From Sisyra terminalis (taxonomy: Eukaryota > Arthropoda > Insecta > Neuroptera > Sisyridae), in assembly GCA_958496175.1 (NCBI GenBank), contig OY292274.1:13723689-13787688 (forward strand): 64,000 nt of DNA. The letters run 5' to 3'. Shown here one piece after another: positions 39,301-49,037 of this stretch (its first letter is position 1; the number at the start of each line of letters is the position of its first letter). Both the position numbers and the translations under genes were made by a program. The notes below the pieces were generated by a model. It did no database searches, was not told the origin of the DNA, and was given only the letters and a program-made list of their open reading frames with translations.

Positions 39301-42300
39301 AATAATCAAAGTGTTGTTAATATAAAAAAAAATTACCTAAAATTATATTAAGAAATAAAATATAAGTGTATTTTTATATTATTTTAATAACATTTTAAAT
39401 AACGTCATTTACCTAATTAGTGTGAAAGTTTAATACTTATGTAGTACTTATACCAAACAGGCGATTTTAAATTTTTGTTCATTTTTCAAAAATCAAACTT
39501 TTTAAAATCTATTTTTTTATAAACCAATGGTTGTGATCTGGAGTAATTATATATTCGGCTGAAAAGCATTAAGATATCATTTTTTTGCCCTATATTTCAC
39601 TGTCAATTCAAATATAAAATCTTAGATACTAACTTTCTTTCGGTATTTAAAACAATTTGAAAACCAATTATTGTCATTGAAAATAAATAAAATATTCGAA
39701 TTAACTTCCACGCTTTCCACCTATTTCCAAAAATTTTGTATGTACAACGTCCATATGTCCGAAATCGAATAGCCTTTTAAAAGGTCATTATTTTTTTTCG
39801 TTTTACATTGTATTTTCAAATATAAGTGCACATTTGTGTCGATGAAATTTGGAAAGTGTTTTTCTTATACGATGCAGATATATAATAAGGAAGTTTTTTT
39901 GACAATTTCTCCTCTAAAAGAGTGAAAAACGGTAGCAAAGTTTGTAAGTGATAACGTTTAATAAACAATCGAATTTTCAAATTTAATAATCAATCAAAGT
40001 CCGTTAAAAGCGAAACGTTATTACTGCTTAATGTAAAACAAAGTTGATTTATTATTAGAAACAAAAACTTATAGTCTGCTTAAAAATTTAAACTCTGATA
40101 AGTAGATATATCTGAAAAGGTTAAGTTAAGTTTATGAGTGAGCATTATGTTTTTTGGGTTTCACATATTGTAAACCTGAAAATCCGAAATACGTATTCAC
40201 AAATAAATACATTAGTGAGTGAGTACGCTTACCAACGTTTTGAATGCATAAGTGGGGATAACAGAGTGCATGCACATAGCCCATTCTGCACGGACGCATA
40301 GCAAGATAGCCAATTTATATATAAGAAAAGTTATATTATCAATGTTTCTCTGTATCTTATATTTTTTGTTTTCAATATTATTGCCCAAAAAAGAAACAGA
40401 TAACTTTGATTGCCTAAGTGTATATCGTTGGATAAATCAAAGCTTCAAATTAATATTATCTTGCAGCCAAAAATTGCTTTCAATTAGGTATGCCCCGATT
40501 CATTATGCTCGGCTATAATTTTTTTATACATTCTGGGTGGATCAAAACGATTTCATAACTTTTAGTTTCAACACAATAAAGTGATTTTTTCAAAATAAGC
40601 ATTAGTTGTATTTTTGATGTATTTTTAATAAAAGAGGCATCTAATTGCGACGTTGTGTTACTAACATGACAATCGAGTTTTCAAACCATAAAAATGTTAG
40701 CCTTTTTTGTTCCTTTTAGGTTGATGAAGAAAGAGGCTTTATTCTTTATTCAATTGATATTATTATGAGTTTTACATTGAGTTCAAATAATATTAATTAA
40801 CTTATAAAAGCTAGGTACTTTAAACGATTACATTGAGACTCAATAGGTAATAGTTCAATTTCAAAGAAGATCAAAGAAGAATCGTAGAGATTTCATAATT
40901 CCAATAAGCTAGAATATTCTTTAATAACTGTTATTCCACGACCGTTAAGTAAGCACTACACTTACGTTTTTTAATACGAAAGAAAATTAGTCGAACTTTT
41001 TTTGCAAAAACCATTTTCGTAAGAATCTTAAGACTGTTAATTTTAAAAGACAGTAAAATTTTATGAAGGAATAGAGATCCACTAATGATATTTTGTTTTT
41101 GTGTTCAATGCTTTTAACACATTTTCTATTAACTTTTTAATAAACAGTGAGTAGTGTAGATATGTGTGTTTGCTTGATGTAACCAATATAAAATGATTCT
41201 AGTTAGTCTTTTATGTTTACCTGTTCTTTTCTCGGCATCATTTAGAGCAATATCTTCCAATATGGTTATTTCGCTCTTTCCTTTAGGGTTGCGAGCGTAG
41301 ACAATAATGTGCAATGTTGGCGGCATTAGAATGGGGTCGTTTGACAAGGGTAACAAATCTGCTAATTCCAGACGAAAGACAACTACATCGACGCCCGCAC
41401 CCGAACTGGTTAAGTTCAGACGCAGCTTCATTGTGTGGGACTCGTACGCTTCCAACACAAATGTTTGGGGTAATCCACCATCATAACCAGCCACACATTC
41501 TACTTCTAAAGTGTCTGAACTTTGATTCACAGCAGAATGTAGAGTACAATTCCGTAATGGGTTTGGTTTGGCTGGAAAAAAAGAAATAATCAAATTAATT
41601 AAAAGATGTTACATCTATATACATATATATACACATTATATAAACTTGTTTGAACTGCTGGTAAAATTAATTAATGGAAAACTTTTCAAATGATCATACG
41701 ATTTTTTTTTCGTCTAAGTACTTGATACCAACATTTAAAATGCGAAAGATGAAGGATAAATTTCTTCTTCCACATCCTTTTGTGAGTTTCAAAAGCAAAC
41801 GGTTTGTTTGAAATCTTCTATTCTTTGCTTTTATACAATCGAAACAAAAGTTAAAGAGATTCATTTGAATTGGATGAAAGAATTGATTGTATTTGTAATG
41901 TTTTCAGAAATTAATGATAAAAAAGATTAAATTCTCAAAATAATCTGCTGAATCCAATTACACCTTGTAAATTTTTGAAGGTATCTTTATATTGTTTCAC
42001 AAAGTAAAGAAACCTTTTAAAATTTAAAAAGATGCGTGACATTTTTAATTTTAACTATTGATAATCATAATTAGAAATAAATAACTGGATAAAATATGAG
42101 AATCACTGAACGCATTAATGATCGCTCTTATAAAAGCGGCCAAAAAAAAAATCCCATATTTTCTTCTCATAGATTTCAAAATATCTCTCAAGTATCTTTC
42201 ATAAAAATTTTATTAATAATACAACTTTTGACTCAATTATAATAGGATAAACAAAAGCTTTATAGGAGAAAAAAATATCTTGAAAAATAAAAGAATAACC

Positions 42301-45300
42301 TTTCATAATTTGAAAACCAGAAGTTTATTCTAGTAAAAAATATCGTAATAAATCCACAAAATGTTTTATTCAGTCAAAAGCACCAAAAACATTCAAATAT
42401 CTATAAATATTAATTAATTTGGAAAACTCAAAATAACTGAGAATCAAACTTTTAAATTTGAAAAAAAAATTATCTTTAATAAAAGTTGTTTGAGCAAACA
42501 TATAGAAACTGTAAATAGGACAATCAACTTCTATCAACCTGGGGATATAAAACTACCAACCCCAAAGCTCAAAGCTCTGTTTATTACGAATGTTAGAAAG
42601 CAACTCTCTATGTATTTTATTAGAACGTCTAAACACAATATAGTTGTAATACTTTCATGCATAGAACAACTAATATACATATATGCCTAAAGGAAATGGA
42701 AAATAAGTTATTTCTGGTATTTATTGCACACACTAAGCATTGTTCGTGAAATTTTTGAACTTTATTTAATAGTGGTCTGTAGAAGATTGTATTGAATTGT
42801 AAATACTAAAAATACTCTGTTTACCTACAAAGAATATTTCATTGCATTTTAATAACATTCCCAATTGTCTTTAGTGCTAAGCACTGTAATAATGTTATCA
42901 CAAAACTTCAATTTTAAACAAATGTTCATTGTTGCTCACTTCTTTAACCAGTTCAAACTTCTTTAATCTCAATTCTTTAATTAGTTTCTTTATAATTGAA
43001 AACTACAGTTTTCTATTTTCAGTATCTTAAAATTTAAGCAAAGGGAATGTTTCCTTATTTATTTATTTTTTAAAATTATTTCTCTATTAATTCTATGAAG
43101 AAGTTACGATTAGGAAAGTATAGAATGCAATTTTCGACATTAAAAAAATGTTATAAAATCATCCGACCATCCGATATAAAATCGTATTAATAAAACCTGA
43201 ACATTAAATGTTGATACATTCATTAAACACTAATGAATACATTAATGAAAGTTTTTTGTATATTAAGGGCACTCATTAACTAAGTGGTTTAAATCAAAAT
43301 AAAAGGGTTGTCACCCTCTTTTTCTTCTTTTTTTGATGCCCCTTTAACGTTGAACATTGGCGATCATGAATATTGTGATTTTGATACAGCAGCACGGAAG
43401 AGTTCTCTAGTACTTTTTCCAAATCACCCACGAAAGTTGGCTAGCCAGAATATCCTTTTTATTCCCAAAGCTTTTTTTCCTTCAATCCAGCCTTGAATGA
43501 TGAGCTGGAGTAAGTGATATTTGTAGTTTGTCGTAGCCGAAGTACAGAAACTTTCTCTTCTTTATAGATATCATAAGAGTTTTCGTGGTGTTGTTTTGTT
43601 AGTACTTCTTTATTTCGCACGTGATCAGGATTCGGCGATATACCTACATTTCAAGTGCGGTAATTTTATTTTCCAGTCTCTGGGTAAGAGTTCATTCTTC
43701 CATTCCGAATAAGCACTTGACCATTTTTAGCCGCAGTTTTAGAGATAAAATTCGATCCACAAAGATTTTTCTTATCTTTGTGAAGATTTTTCTGACTTGT
43801 TCAATATGACTGTGTATTTCATGCTCCATATCTCACTTCTTATTGATAAGATACCCCAGGTATTTGAGGTGCTTCACTCTTTCTACTGTTTTTCCGTTAA
43901 GGCTTAGACATGTGGGAATTCGGTCTCGTCTGAATATTATTATTCCTTTATTTTAGGGGTTAGAGGTGTGTGAAATTAAGTGTATGGCTTTCTTAGATGA
44001 ATAACAATAAAAACAAGGTAAAGACCCTTCATCAGACGCGAGTGCAGTTTTTAAAAGCTCAATCGGCTAGATCCTTTCAAGTGAAAATATATGTATATAA
44101 GTTTTTGGTAATTAACTATGAAAACAAATGCTTTTAAAAAAATTTAGATTGTTAATAAAGTAACAAAATAGTAGTTTATAGCTATCAAAAAATTAAAAAA
44201 AACGTTTTTAAATGTTTTGATACTAATTGCATACTATTCATTCATCATTTTATACAATCAAAGTTTTATGCCTATCTCACTGTATTTTTCACAAAAGATT
44301 CGATAAATATTTAAACGTAAAATTGATGTATGAGTGAAATAGGGTTTCTTAATACTTATATTTGAATTTATTTATCAAAATTATTAGGTAAGATTATGGA
44401 AGAAATAACATTTGGTCTTAAGAAAGAAAGAACAAGTAGGATGGGATAAGTCTTTTTATAAAAACAAAACTCTTAATCAAAAGAAATACTTAAATGTTTA
44501 TAAAAGAAAAAGAAAAAAACTATGAAATATAATGATTTTGAAGAAGAAGCTTTCAGGAATTATAATATTATTTTTCTTCATTCATCCAACATAAGCTTTT
44601 GATTATTTACAAATCCTTTCCTCCAATTACTGAATTATGTAATTCTGCCCACTTGATTTAGTTCAATTGAAAATATGATTTTAGATAATGCTTTCATTCA
44701 TTATATTTCGTACCAATAAACTAAATGATAATTTATAATATTGAATGAAAGAAAATTATATGAATGTACTGTGAAAACTAAATAGTAAATAGTGAGTTGG
44801 GAATGTTATTTTTCTCGCAATATATAAACATACAGACAGTCTTCTTATTTAACTGTTTATCGTTTGAGTTTTCACTAATCAACCTGTTAAGTTAATTAAT
44901 ATATTATACATACAAAGGATAATAATGTTTCAACGCTTTACTGTTTGTAACGGTTATTAATTGAGTTACAAGTTATTTTTTGAGAACCATGTTATAAATG
45001 AGTTTCTTTCCGTTAAAATCTCAGATTTCTACTGAAATATTTCTAAGGCTTCATTAAAAAATTTAATTTAGCAAAAACAACGTCGAAAAATAATTTTCTT
45101 ACTAAAACTTTTATCAATAAATTGGTTATGAAGAATGAAAAAAGTCATTTTAATGCAATCGAGGAAGTGAAATTTATTTTCGTGGAAGTGCTCGAAAGTA
45201 AGTACAAGTCAATTTTTTTACAAGTTGATAGATTACATCCTAAGGATGAGTTCAATTAAAAAACTCGTTGCCGGAAAGTGCCACGTCCCCTTCCCATTGA

Positions 45301-47361
45301 CTTTCCCAAGAAAAAAAAATATTTTCCATTGTAACTTCAGAACCGTGCTAGATACAAATAAAATGGTAAGTATCAAAATGATAGCTCAGAAAATATCCTA
45401 CAAAAAAGATTCTTTAACAATTTCCTGTATGTGCCATAGTAAACGTAAAAATGGCGGTTGAAAACATACAAAAATTTAAATTTTCAAAAATTGTGTTACG
45501 TTATTGTTGAAATTTCTGAAAATTATTGACATTTTAGGAGAAATCAGGAATCAAATGACTTACTTTATTGAGAGATATATTTTCTTATTTAGGAAAGTTC
45601 CACAAGTTAATAAATTTTTAGTGATTTTTTGTTTCAAATTTCGAAAAACTTAACTCTTATTTATGAAGATACCAAAAACCTCGTCAAATATCACCTCACG
45701 ATCATTTTAATCACAGGATGAAATATATCTTTCTAAACATTGAATTTTTAATCATAAAGCAATTTAAGATTTAATGAATATCTAGTAATTTTTAGTTGGA
45801 CTATTACAAATGAGTTTTTTCGGTAAAAATCGCCAAACTTCAAGGTCCAGGCATACTTTCACGTATGTCGATGAACTTAACGGACCTTAAAATTATAATT
45901 TGAAGTCTTCTTCTTAGGGCGAATTCTCACTTTTGAGGTTGGCGATCATCATAGCTATTAAATATAATAGTTCTTGAGTTTTACTTTTTAGTGAAAATAT
46001 TCGAGTGCAAAGAATTAAAAATTATAGTTTAAAAACATTTTAATTTTGACTAACAAAGAGTTAGTTCACATTTTCACAAAATGTGAAAACTAGTGTGGGG
46101 AGGATTTGTGTGCCATCTGATTTTAAGCAAAAATACACTAGCACTTTTGACTTCAACTTCTATCCAAACTATGGCATTTATGGAAAATCGGTAAAGAACT
46201 TTTTTTGTAGGAAAAACTTTTTTCCTCAGCTTTTATTGTATTAAATTAATTTTATTTGTATCTAGCATAATTTAAAAGTTATAATGAAAAAACAATTTTT
46301 TTTTGGAAGGCAATTTTTTTGCGAAGGAGGTGTCTCCCGGTGACGGAAGTTTAGGTGAATATTATGCTTGGGACCTAATTAATCAAGAAATAAAAAATTG
46401 GCTTTTACGTACTTTTTGGTGAGTGTATATGCCTGGACGACTACTATTTAGTCATAAAAATAGATTATATGGTTTTTGGAAGAATTTATATTAAAAAAAG
46501 GACCTGCTACTTTACTTGAAAATTTCTCTGAGATTTTAACAACTAGCTTAGAAATATTTATTCCCCTTGATTTTTATGATTGTGAAGAAAATTATTAAAC
46601 AGAAGTAGGGACACATTGTGCATATTTTTTCTATTGGCTCTTATTTCAATTCAATTTAAATTGAGTTTGTAAACTTAACTTAAACCAAGAAAAGGTTTCA
46701 ATTTTTAAGCTAAAATAAAATATTAAGGAAGATTATTTTTTCTAATCTAATTTAATCATAGTTCATTATTTGTTTTTGTGAAGTTAAAGTTAGTTACTTT
46801 AAAGTTTCTTTTTTTAAATTATTTAACAATTTTTGCCATATATTCCATTTCAGTTTTTGCATTGATTACTGTTGTAGCTACCATCAAAGATTTAAGAAAG
46901 AGTGCAGTGCTTTTGAGAAAATTAGGTTTATAGAATTTAGTAGACATATTTTTTGTATCATTAGTCTCAAAGGTGTTACCTACATTCTCACATTATAAGT
47001 GGAAACGATATAAAACGAATGCAACTTTCGTCTTATTATTCCGTTTAGAGTGTGTGAAACTTACATGCAGGAACAACTTGGAAGACGCAGGGGTGAGATT
47101 GGCTCCCGATGGAATTACGGCCCCAACATGTAAGTGTTCCGTAGTCACGCTCGGAGGCAGGCGTGTACATAAGTTCGCTGATGCTACCGTTGGTAGTTTC
47201 AAAACGAGCCGGAGAGACATCGAAACTTTCGCCGCTATTGTTAAATTGCCACACAAAGTCCACGTCGCTGGGGTCAGCAGTCACGTGACATCTCACGCGT
47301 AGCACCTCGTCCAACGATGCTCCAATTACATTGATTTCATGGTAGTAGCAAACGGGCGCAA
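15145..47361 (-). CDS. Sidestep (side) family Ig/FN3 transmembrane receptor, C-terminal part
   Basis: A neuronal cell-surface receptor of the side family (partners of Beaten path proteins in axon guidance and synaptic matching in flies). Six exons, read right to left: 47065-47361 (Ig), 41221-41571 (FN3), 26375-26611 (transmembrane), 25481-25747, 25128-25318 and 15145-15339 (cytoplasmic). The internal junctions are GT-AG; the first four introns are phase 1 and the last phase 0, and joined codons are sensible, e.g. VVPA-S-KPNPLRNCTL and EINTG-DHRYVVAYTLKP. About 512 residues are encoded here. The first exon starts with two bases of a split codon, so the signal peptide and earlier Ig domains lie beyond the right edge. 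The protein ends PGPESCV, a class I PDZ ligand. Which side paralogue it is cannot be settled. Introns reach 9.8, 14.6 and 5.5 kb and are full of repeats. Confidence 0.88.
20124..20720. other. Unrecognised, possibly transposon-derived segment
   Basis: A less A+T-rich stretch with a 112-residue minus-strand frame (20124-20462) and interrupted plus-strand frames, including KIGTCKHPDDCFTMEVRYHK near 20610-20670, whose Cys/His spacing resembles transposon-encoded zinc modules. I cannot assign a family or even a strand with confidence. It is listed because its composition differs from its surroundings. Confidence 0.2.
21346..22540 (-). pseudogene. hAT-family (ZMYM1-like) transposase fossil
   Basis: Three minus-strand pieces match the C-terminal half of hAT transposases of the ZMYM1-like group. 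(1) About 22500-22390: LKQPSDT-stop-WENKIIAIRPLRYQ, where TGA (22466-22468) replaces the usual Arg codon. (2) 22383-21931: LLCSLIIWHDLLNRINPVSR through DRFEQLK, in a shifted frame. (3) About 21913-21468: NESLRKYCNDLESILKDGD, then the dimerisation region LPVSVTSGECCFSKFKLIKT and TIMSQDRLNSLALFSIEN, after a second frameshift in a short direct repeat. CAGGGCCGGCGC at 21346 resembles a hAT terminal inverted repeat. The 5' part is missing, replaced by family C repeats near 22540. Not functional. Confidence 0.85.
22541..24480. repeat. Family C satellite-like repeat, split by a foldback element
   Basis: Degenerate units built on CGACAAAAAACACCAATTAATGG, GAGCTTTTTCTTMAAT and GGAAAATATGCAAGCTA words occur at 22541-22738 and 24294-24480. 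The 1.55 kb foldback (22739-24293) interrupts one unit. Related blocks lie at 34.9, 38.5 and 60.5 kb. No coding potential. Confidence 0.65.
22739..24293. mobile_element. 1.55 kb foldback element
   Basis: An almost perfect palindrome. The left arm starts GGGGCATTTCACGTGAAGCG and the right arm ends with its complement (CGCTTCAAGTGAACTGCCCC-like). Near the centre, arms around 23390-23450 and 23525-23583 are essentially identical in inverse, leaving a loop of about 75 bases (23451-23524). Arms of over 700 bases pair along their length with small differences. No long ORF. TATTG on the left and TATTTG on the right, at the site of a family C unit, suggest a 5-6 base target duplication. This is the structure of foldback or long-TIR non-autonomous DNA transposons. 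Confidence 0.88.
25128..25318 (-). CDS. side-family receptor, cytoplasmic exon
   Basis: 191 bases encoding GSPSISAPLTRPDALFGGPK followed by a Pro/Ser-rich stretch and ending PASLASNF. Acceptor AG at 25319-25320, donor GTAAGT right after the Phe codon. Phase 1 on entry and phase 0 on exit, matching both neighbours. It has no domain of known fold; short Pro-rich motifs may recruit cytoplasmic partners (inference). Confidence 0.85.
25481..25747 (-). CDS. side-family receptor, juxtamembrane/cytoplasmic exon
   Basis: 267 bases encoding DHRYVVAYTLKPVDGAIGN through THQPDILNAPPVTRTTLAG. The YVVAYTLKP and PDILNAPP motifs fit the conserved cytoplasmic part of insect side-family proteins as I know them. 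Intron phase 1 on both sides. The 162-base intron to the next exon (25319-25480) is short and empty. Confidence 0.87.
25748..26374 (-). other. 627-base intron of the side-family gene
   Basis: Intron between the transmembrane exon and the first cytoplasmic exon. A+T-rich; frames continuing from the exon are read-through. Nothing else seen. Confidence 0.6.
26375..26611 (-). CDS. side-family receptor, transmembrane exon
   Basis: 237 bases encoding DGSSSFNLVPVAALLTGVL, continuing as a hydrophobic helix of about 26 residues that ends LVVVLAVRRKRGPMH, with the basic stop-transfer cluster RRKRG. The following segment (LNLDPVKQPKMSPMQPSRQ) is cytoplasmic. Phase 1 introns on both sides. Orientation of the hydrophobic and basic parts fits a type I membrane protein with the Ig and FN3 exons outside. 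Confidence 0.9.
28520..28598. mobile_element. hAT-like terminal inverted-repeat remnant
   Basis: Read on the minus strand the stretch begins CAGCGGTGGATTTACACTAG and contains CCTAGGGCGG, a typical look for hAT termini (CAGYGGCGGATTTA followed by CCTAGGGC). No matching second end or transposase was found nearby, so it is a solo remnant. Confidence 0.5.
28709..29365 (+). mobile_element. Repeat family D, copy 1 (truncated)
   Basis: Starts ATGTTATGGAGGTATGTCAA and aligns, with small gaps, to 47843-48730 up to about AATCATGCTTATTG. Shared landmarks are GGAGATTCGGTAATCGA and ATAAATTCGAYAGCGTT. It lacks the right terminal inverted repeat present in copy 2, and also lacks the 245-base insertion found there. 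No ORF. Confidence 0.75.
30655..30850 (+). promoter_or_regulatory. Heat-shock-type promoter (GAGA, CCAAT, HSE array, TATA)
   Basis: Within 170 bases: CTCT repeats matching GAGA-factor sites (30660-30669 and 30706-30716), an inverted CCAAT box (ATTGG, 30690-30694) and a direct one (30719-30723), then thirteen consecutive 5-base units alternating TTC-type and GAA-type from 30745 to 30809, six of them exact TTC/GAA triplets including TTCTGGAA and TTCTAGAA, and TATATAAG at 30817-30824. This is the arrangement of insect hsp70-class promoters and predicts a plus-strand start near 30845-30850. The A+T-rich leader with many AAGTG words after it looks like an insect 5' UTR, but no heat-shock protein follows. 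It lies antisense inside the side-family intron. Confidence 0.75.
30850..31240 (+). ncRNA. Putative transcript downstream of the heat-shock-type promoter
   Basis: Sequence that the promoter would transcribe. The first 240 bases are leader-like. The first ATG-initiated frames are short: 21 residues from about 31094 (MYGENNQKQE...), and an overlapping frame reading MVKTTKNRSWIHPYVQIIPL in 30996-31235, neither of which I recognise. No domain, no hsp70, hsp68, small-hsp or hsp90 start is seen. It may be a non-coding heat-induced RNA or the remnant of a gene whose body was lost. The 3' end is unknown; the given end is only where the longest frame stops. Confidence 0.25.
31400..31455 (-). repeat. 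Repeat end E with a CRE-like palindrome, copy 2
   Basis: Inverted relative to 11540-11590, sharing the A-run/TGACGTCA junction (TGACGTCA at 31408-31415) and TACACAGGTTG plus ATAAATTACACAGG on the minus strand. Only this end is shared clearly. Confidence 0.5.
33519..33735 (+). CDS. Candidate SAM-like N-terminal exons nested in the intron
   Basis: An ATG at 33519 opens MADDAVKVYLMSWGFEDLID-SFE, which resembles the first helices of SAM domains in insect and transposon-associated proteins (YL.SW.....LI..F). A GT donor follows at 33588; an AG acceptor at 33654-33655 would add LVYQSNKKIIGNLRKKKTSE and more, up to a GTAAGT donor at 33736. The second exon does not continue the SAM pattern, so the model is tentative. 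No further exon was recognised. It may be the start of a nested gene on the plus strand or a decayed element. Confidence 0.3.
34900..35800. repeat. Inverted family C satellite-like array
   Basis: Units carrying the CCATTAATTG-ATGTTTTTTGTCG motif run in one direction at about 34955, 35060 and 35195, then the complementary motif (CGACAAAAAACACCAATTAA) runs the other way at about 35412, 35541, 35650 and 35783. Spacing is roughly 105-135 bases. The turn is near 35330. The whole block can fold on itself. No coding content. Confidence 0.65.
37480..38260 (+). pseudogene. Jockey-like non-LTR retrotransposon fossil (C-terminal reverse transcriptase)
   Basis: Broken frames along the plus strand follow the end of a jockey-clade ORF2. 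About 37490 reads as SALDLILYLLYIADKT, the palm/thumb boundary; about 37580 as LQHHIALIETWTEQWKIKLN and KAKTTLF. The 37670-37939 frame has VKRGDYPIVYVMGLRI, then DERFTWRTSIAKKRIQIMMR (compare the family's RLTWR.HI..KR) and a Gln/Trp-rich stretch. About 37990-38100 gives LHKCHITEMVKLRIEAHLIR. Several frameshifts and stops separate these, so it is inactive. The rest of the element (endonuclease, gag-like ORF1) is absent. Confidence 0.75.
38528..38800. repeat. Family C block, inverted pair
   Basis: TTTTTTCTTTGTCGCTCGGG at 38530 in one direction and CTTGAGCGAAAAAAAACATC at about 38663 in the other, followed by AATATTTATAGAAAAGGTCT, as in the 24.4 kb block. Head-to-head arrangement, like the 34.9 kb array but shorter. 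Confidence 0.55.
39204..40165 (-). mobile_element. Interspersed repeat family A, copy 3
   Basis: The reverse complement aligns with 9120-10010 of copy 1, including CCAAAAAACTTAATGCTCAC, AAATACCGAAGAAA-type and GATTAACTCTACATT landmarks. The left edge begins CTAGTTGCCCGTTGC, comparable to the inverted CTAG end of copy 2. It lacks the outer parts of copy 1, so it is truncated or internally deleted. Confidence 0.65.
41221..41571 (-). CDS. side-family receptor, fibronectin-III exon
   Basis: 351 bases, phase 1 at both ends, encoding KPNPLRNCTLHSAVNQSSDT, LEVECVAGYDGGLPQTFVLE and a segment ending KGKSEITILEDIALNDAEKRTG. The pattern is an FN3 domain close to the membrane, with the family's EC.AGYDGGLPQ.F.LE core. 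N-glycosylation sequons are present (NCT, NQS, NLT). The following exon encodes the transmembrane helix. Confidence 0.9.
41572..47064 (-). other. 5.5 kb intron of the side-family gene
   Basis: Intron between the Ig and FN3 exons. It contains the RTE-like retrotransposon fossil at 43300-43990. The remainder is A+T-rich; frames such as 42490-42690 and 45225-45461 show nothing recognisable. Confidence 0.6.
43300..43990 (-). pseudogene. RTE-type endonuclease/reverse-transcriptase fossil (C-terminal end)
   Basis: Read on the minus strand from 43990: LSLNGKTVERVKHLKYLGYL, then DMEHEIHSHIEQVRKIFTKI after a stop, ILSLKLRLKMVKCLFGME, then in another frame TLTQRLENKITALEM and VYRRIL with TAG in place of the expected Trp codons, and later QGKIEGKKALGIKR, ISWLANFRGWFGKSTRELFR and AAVSKSQYSWSPM. 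This is the well-known tail of insect RTE-type ORF2 proteins. Several frame changes and stops make it inactive. It is fixed in the 5.5 kb intron, antiparallel to nothing: same strand as the host gene. Confidence 0.8.
47065..47361 (-). CDS. side-family receptor, immunoglobulin exon (5'-most exon in the window)
   Basis: 297 bases encoding APVCYYHEINVIGASLDEVL, RVRCHVTADPSDVDFVWQFN, a central strand, and DYGTLTCWGRNSIGSQSHPC then VFQVVPA. The paired cysteines (VRC and LTC), core Trp (VWQFNNSGE) and D-Y-G-x-L-x-C motif define an Ig domain of the side/nephrin type. Sequons NNS and NGS are present. Acceptor AG at 47362-47363 and a split first codon prove an upstream exon, not found in the remaining 16.6 kb. 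Confidence 0.9.
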
Positions 47362-47842
47362 CTGCAACAAATCAATGAAATCGTTCAAAAACACAAATTC
47401 AACAATAGACTCAAAGTTTCAAACAACAACTAAATAAAATACCCAAAAACCAATAAATTAAATTAAATTGGGTCTATAATCGCAATCATTTTATTGAAAT
47501 GCAGAAAATAATCTGATTCCAATAAAACTCAAACAACTTTTGTAACACTTTTTGATAAGTTTTACTGGAATTGATACAGGTATCCTTGAAATTTGAAGTT
47601 AAGACTTAAATTGTTTAAGTCATATATTAATGAAACTGGTCCATAATAATTATGACTTCAACTCCTGTTCTAAAGCCAACGTTTGACTCTAGCTCCTGCT
47701 ATTTCGCTATGCTGCGCTAAAATTATATTTTTTTTTCAACTATTCGACAAGTTTTCATGGTTTTGTGTTCAAAAACATTCCAAGAAATCGCAAAGATTCT
47801 TCAGAAGAAAAAATCTCACCCTCAACATTTCATACAAATTAA

Positions 47843-49037
47843 AGATGTTATGGAGGTATGTCAAAATGCTACCAGGAACTAAAAATTGAAAAGAATATTT
47901 CTTATTTAATGCTTCATTACCTGTGAAAATTTTAAAACAACTTACTACGTCGATAAAAAGTTATTGCAATTTTATGGAGATTCGGTAATCGAAAAAACTA
48001 TATTTAACATTGATAATATTTTATTTATTTCCGCGTTACAATTAATGAATAATAATATATGTCCTATTACTCAATTTCTTTTTTATTACAACGCGTTTCA
48101 ACAGTTTTTGACTGTCATCAGTAGATACTGATTATTTTACAACAGACAAAACAATCATTACCTGATGATCACAGTCAAAAACTGTTGAAACTTCTCGTAA
48201 TAAAAAATTAATTGAGTCATAGGACATATATTATTATTTATTAACTTAATAAACTAAATTTATTTTAATTAGCACAAAAATGCTATCAGGCATTCCAAGC
48301 TATCAAAAAATAATGTTTAAACTTTAGGAAACTAATTTTGCATTAATTTATTTGAATTTACTATATGGGTTAAATTAATAAGTGTACAAGAAAGTGCGAC
48401 AACACTATCGTTAGCTGAGACGTATCGTCTCATACATAATACAAGTAGTGTTAGTACATTTGGTGAGATAAAAAAGAAAAGCATAATATATCTTTGTCAT
48501 GAGTACATATTATAAAGAAGAAATGGATGAAATATGTCAAATAATTTATTTTCAAGTGTTGTGTATGTCACGCATGCTCATTCACATAATGTAAAAGAAA
48601 CATACTAAAGTTATTAACGTTGCCAATCCATAAATTCGATAGCGTTGTCACGTTTTCATTATTTTATTCAATGTTGAATTTTTAATTTAATTGTTATTTT
48701 TTAGTTTTAATTGTCTTAAAAACATGCTGATTTAAATTTTTATTTTTAATTTAATCTTATTAAAAAATTCTAAATTCATAACTTATGAGCATCAAATCAA
48801 TTTTAATACTTGAATTTGTAAATTTGAAATAAAAAATTAGTTAAAAACTTTCTATATTTTTTGTTTCTTCTAATTTTGTTTCAAATTTTTGGTGAAATTT
48901 ACGATTTTCTCTTGAATTATATACAACTTTTTAGGTATCGATCAATTTATTAGTTTCATTATATGCTATATGACGTAATTATTTTCGAATTTCTATTTGT
49001 ATGTACTTTTGTCTTCGACTGTATCTCCATAACATCC
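47843..49037 (+). mobile_element. Repeat family D, copy 2 (with both ends)
   Basis: Starts GATGTTATGGAGGTATG and ends with the complement, TATCTCCATAACATC, giving inverted ends of about 15 bases. Its left 650 bases match copy 1 (28709-29365). It carries a 245-base insertion (48007-48251) absent from copy 1, so its own length is about 950 bases. No ORF: a non-autonomous DNA transposon, family not recognised. Confidence 0.75.
48007..48251. mobile_element. Foldback element nested in repeat D
   Basis: Arms at 48049-48115 and 48171-48238 are complementary over about 67 bases with few mismatches (AATAATAATATATGTCCTAT... on one side, its complement on the other), with a 55-base spacer. AACTATATTTA (47996-48006) and AACTAAATTTA (48252-48262) flank it, and the uninterrupted copy 1 has a single ACTAAATTTA at the same place, so the insertion and an 11-base target duplication are directly visible. 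Confidence 0.8.

Larger units (their letters stand above)
26612..41220 (-). other. 14.6 kb intron of the side-family gene
   Basis: Holds, left to right: hAT terminal remnant (28520-28598), repeat D copy 1 (28709-29365), the heat-shock-type promoter (30655-30850) with unknown downstream sequence, repeat end E (31400-31455), a SAM-like exon candidate (33519-33735), an inverted family C array (34900-35800), a jockey-like fossil (37480-38260), family C again (38528-38800) and repeat A copy 3 (39204-40165). Other parts are A+T-rich DNA with no supported feature. Confidence 0.6.

Noticed and set aside
46973..47302. 109-residue plus-strand frame
   Set aside because: Antisense of the Ig exon; the minus strand shows the Ig cysteines and splice sites.
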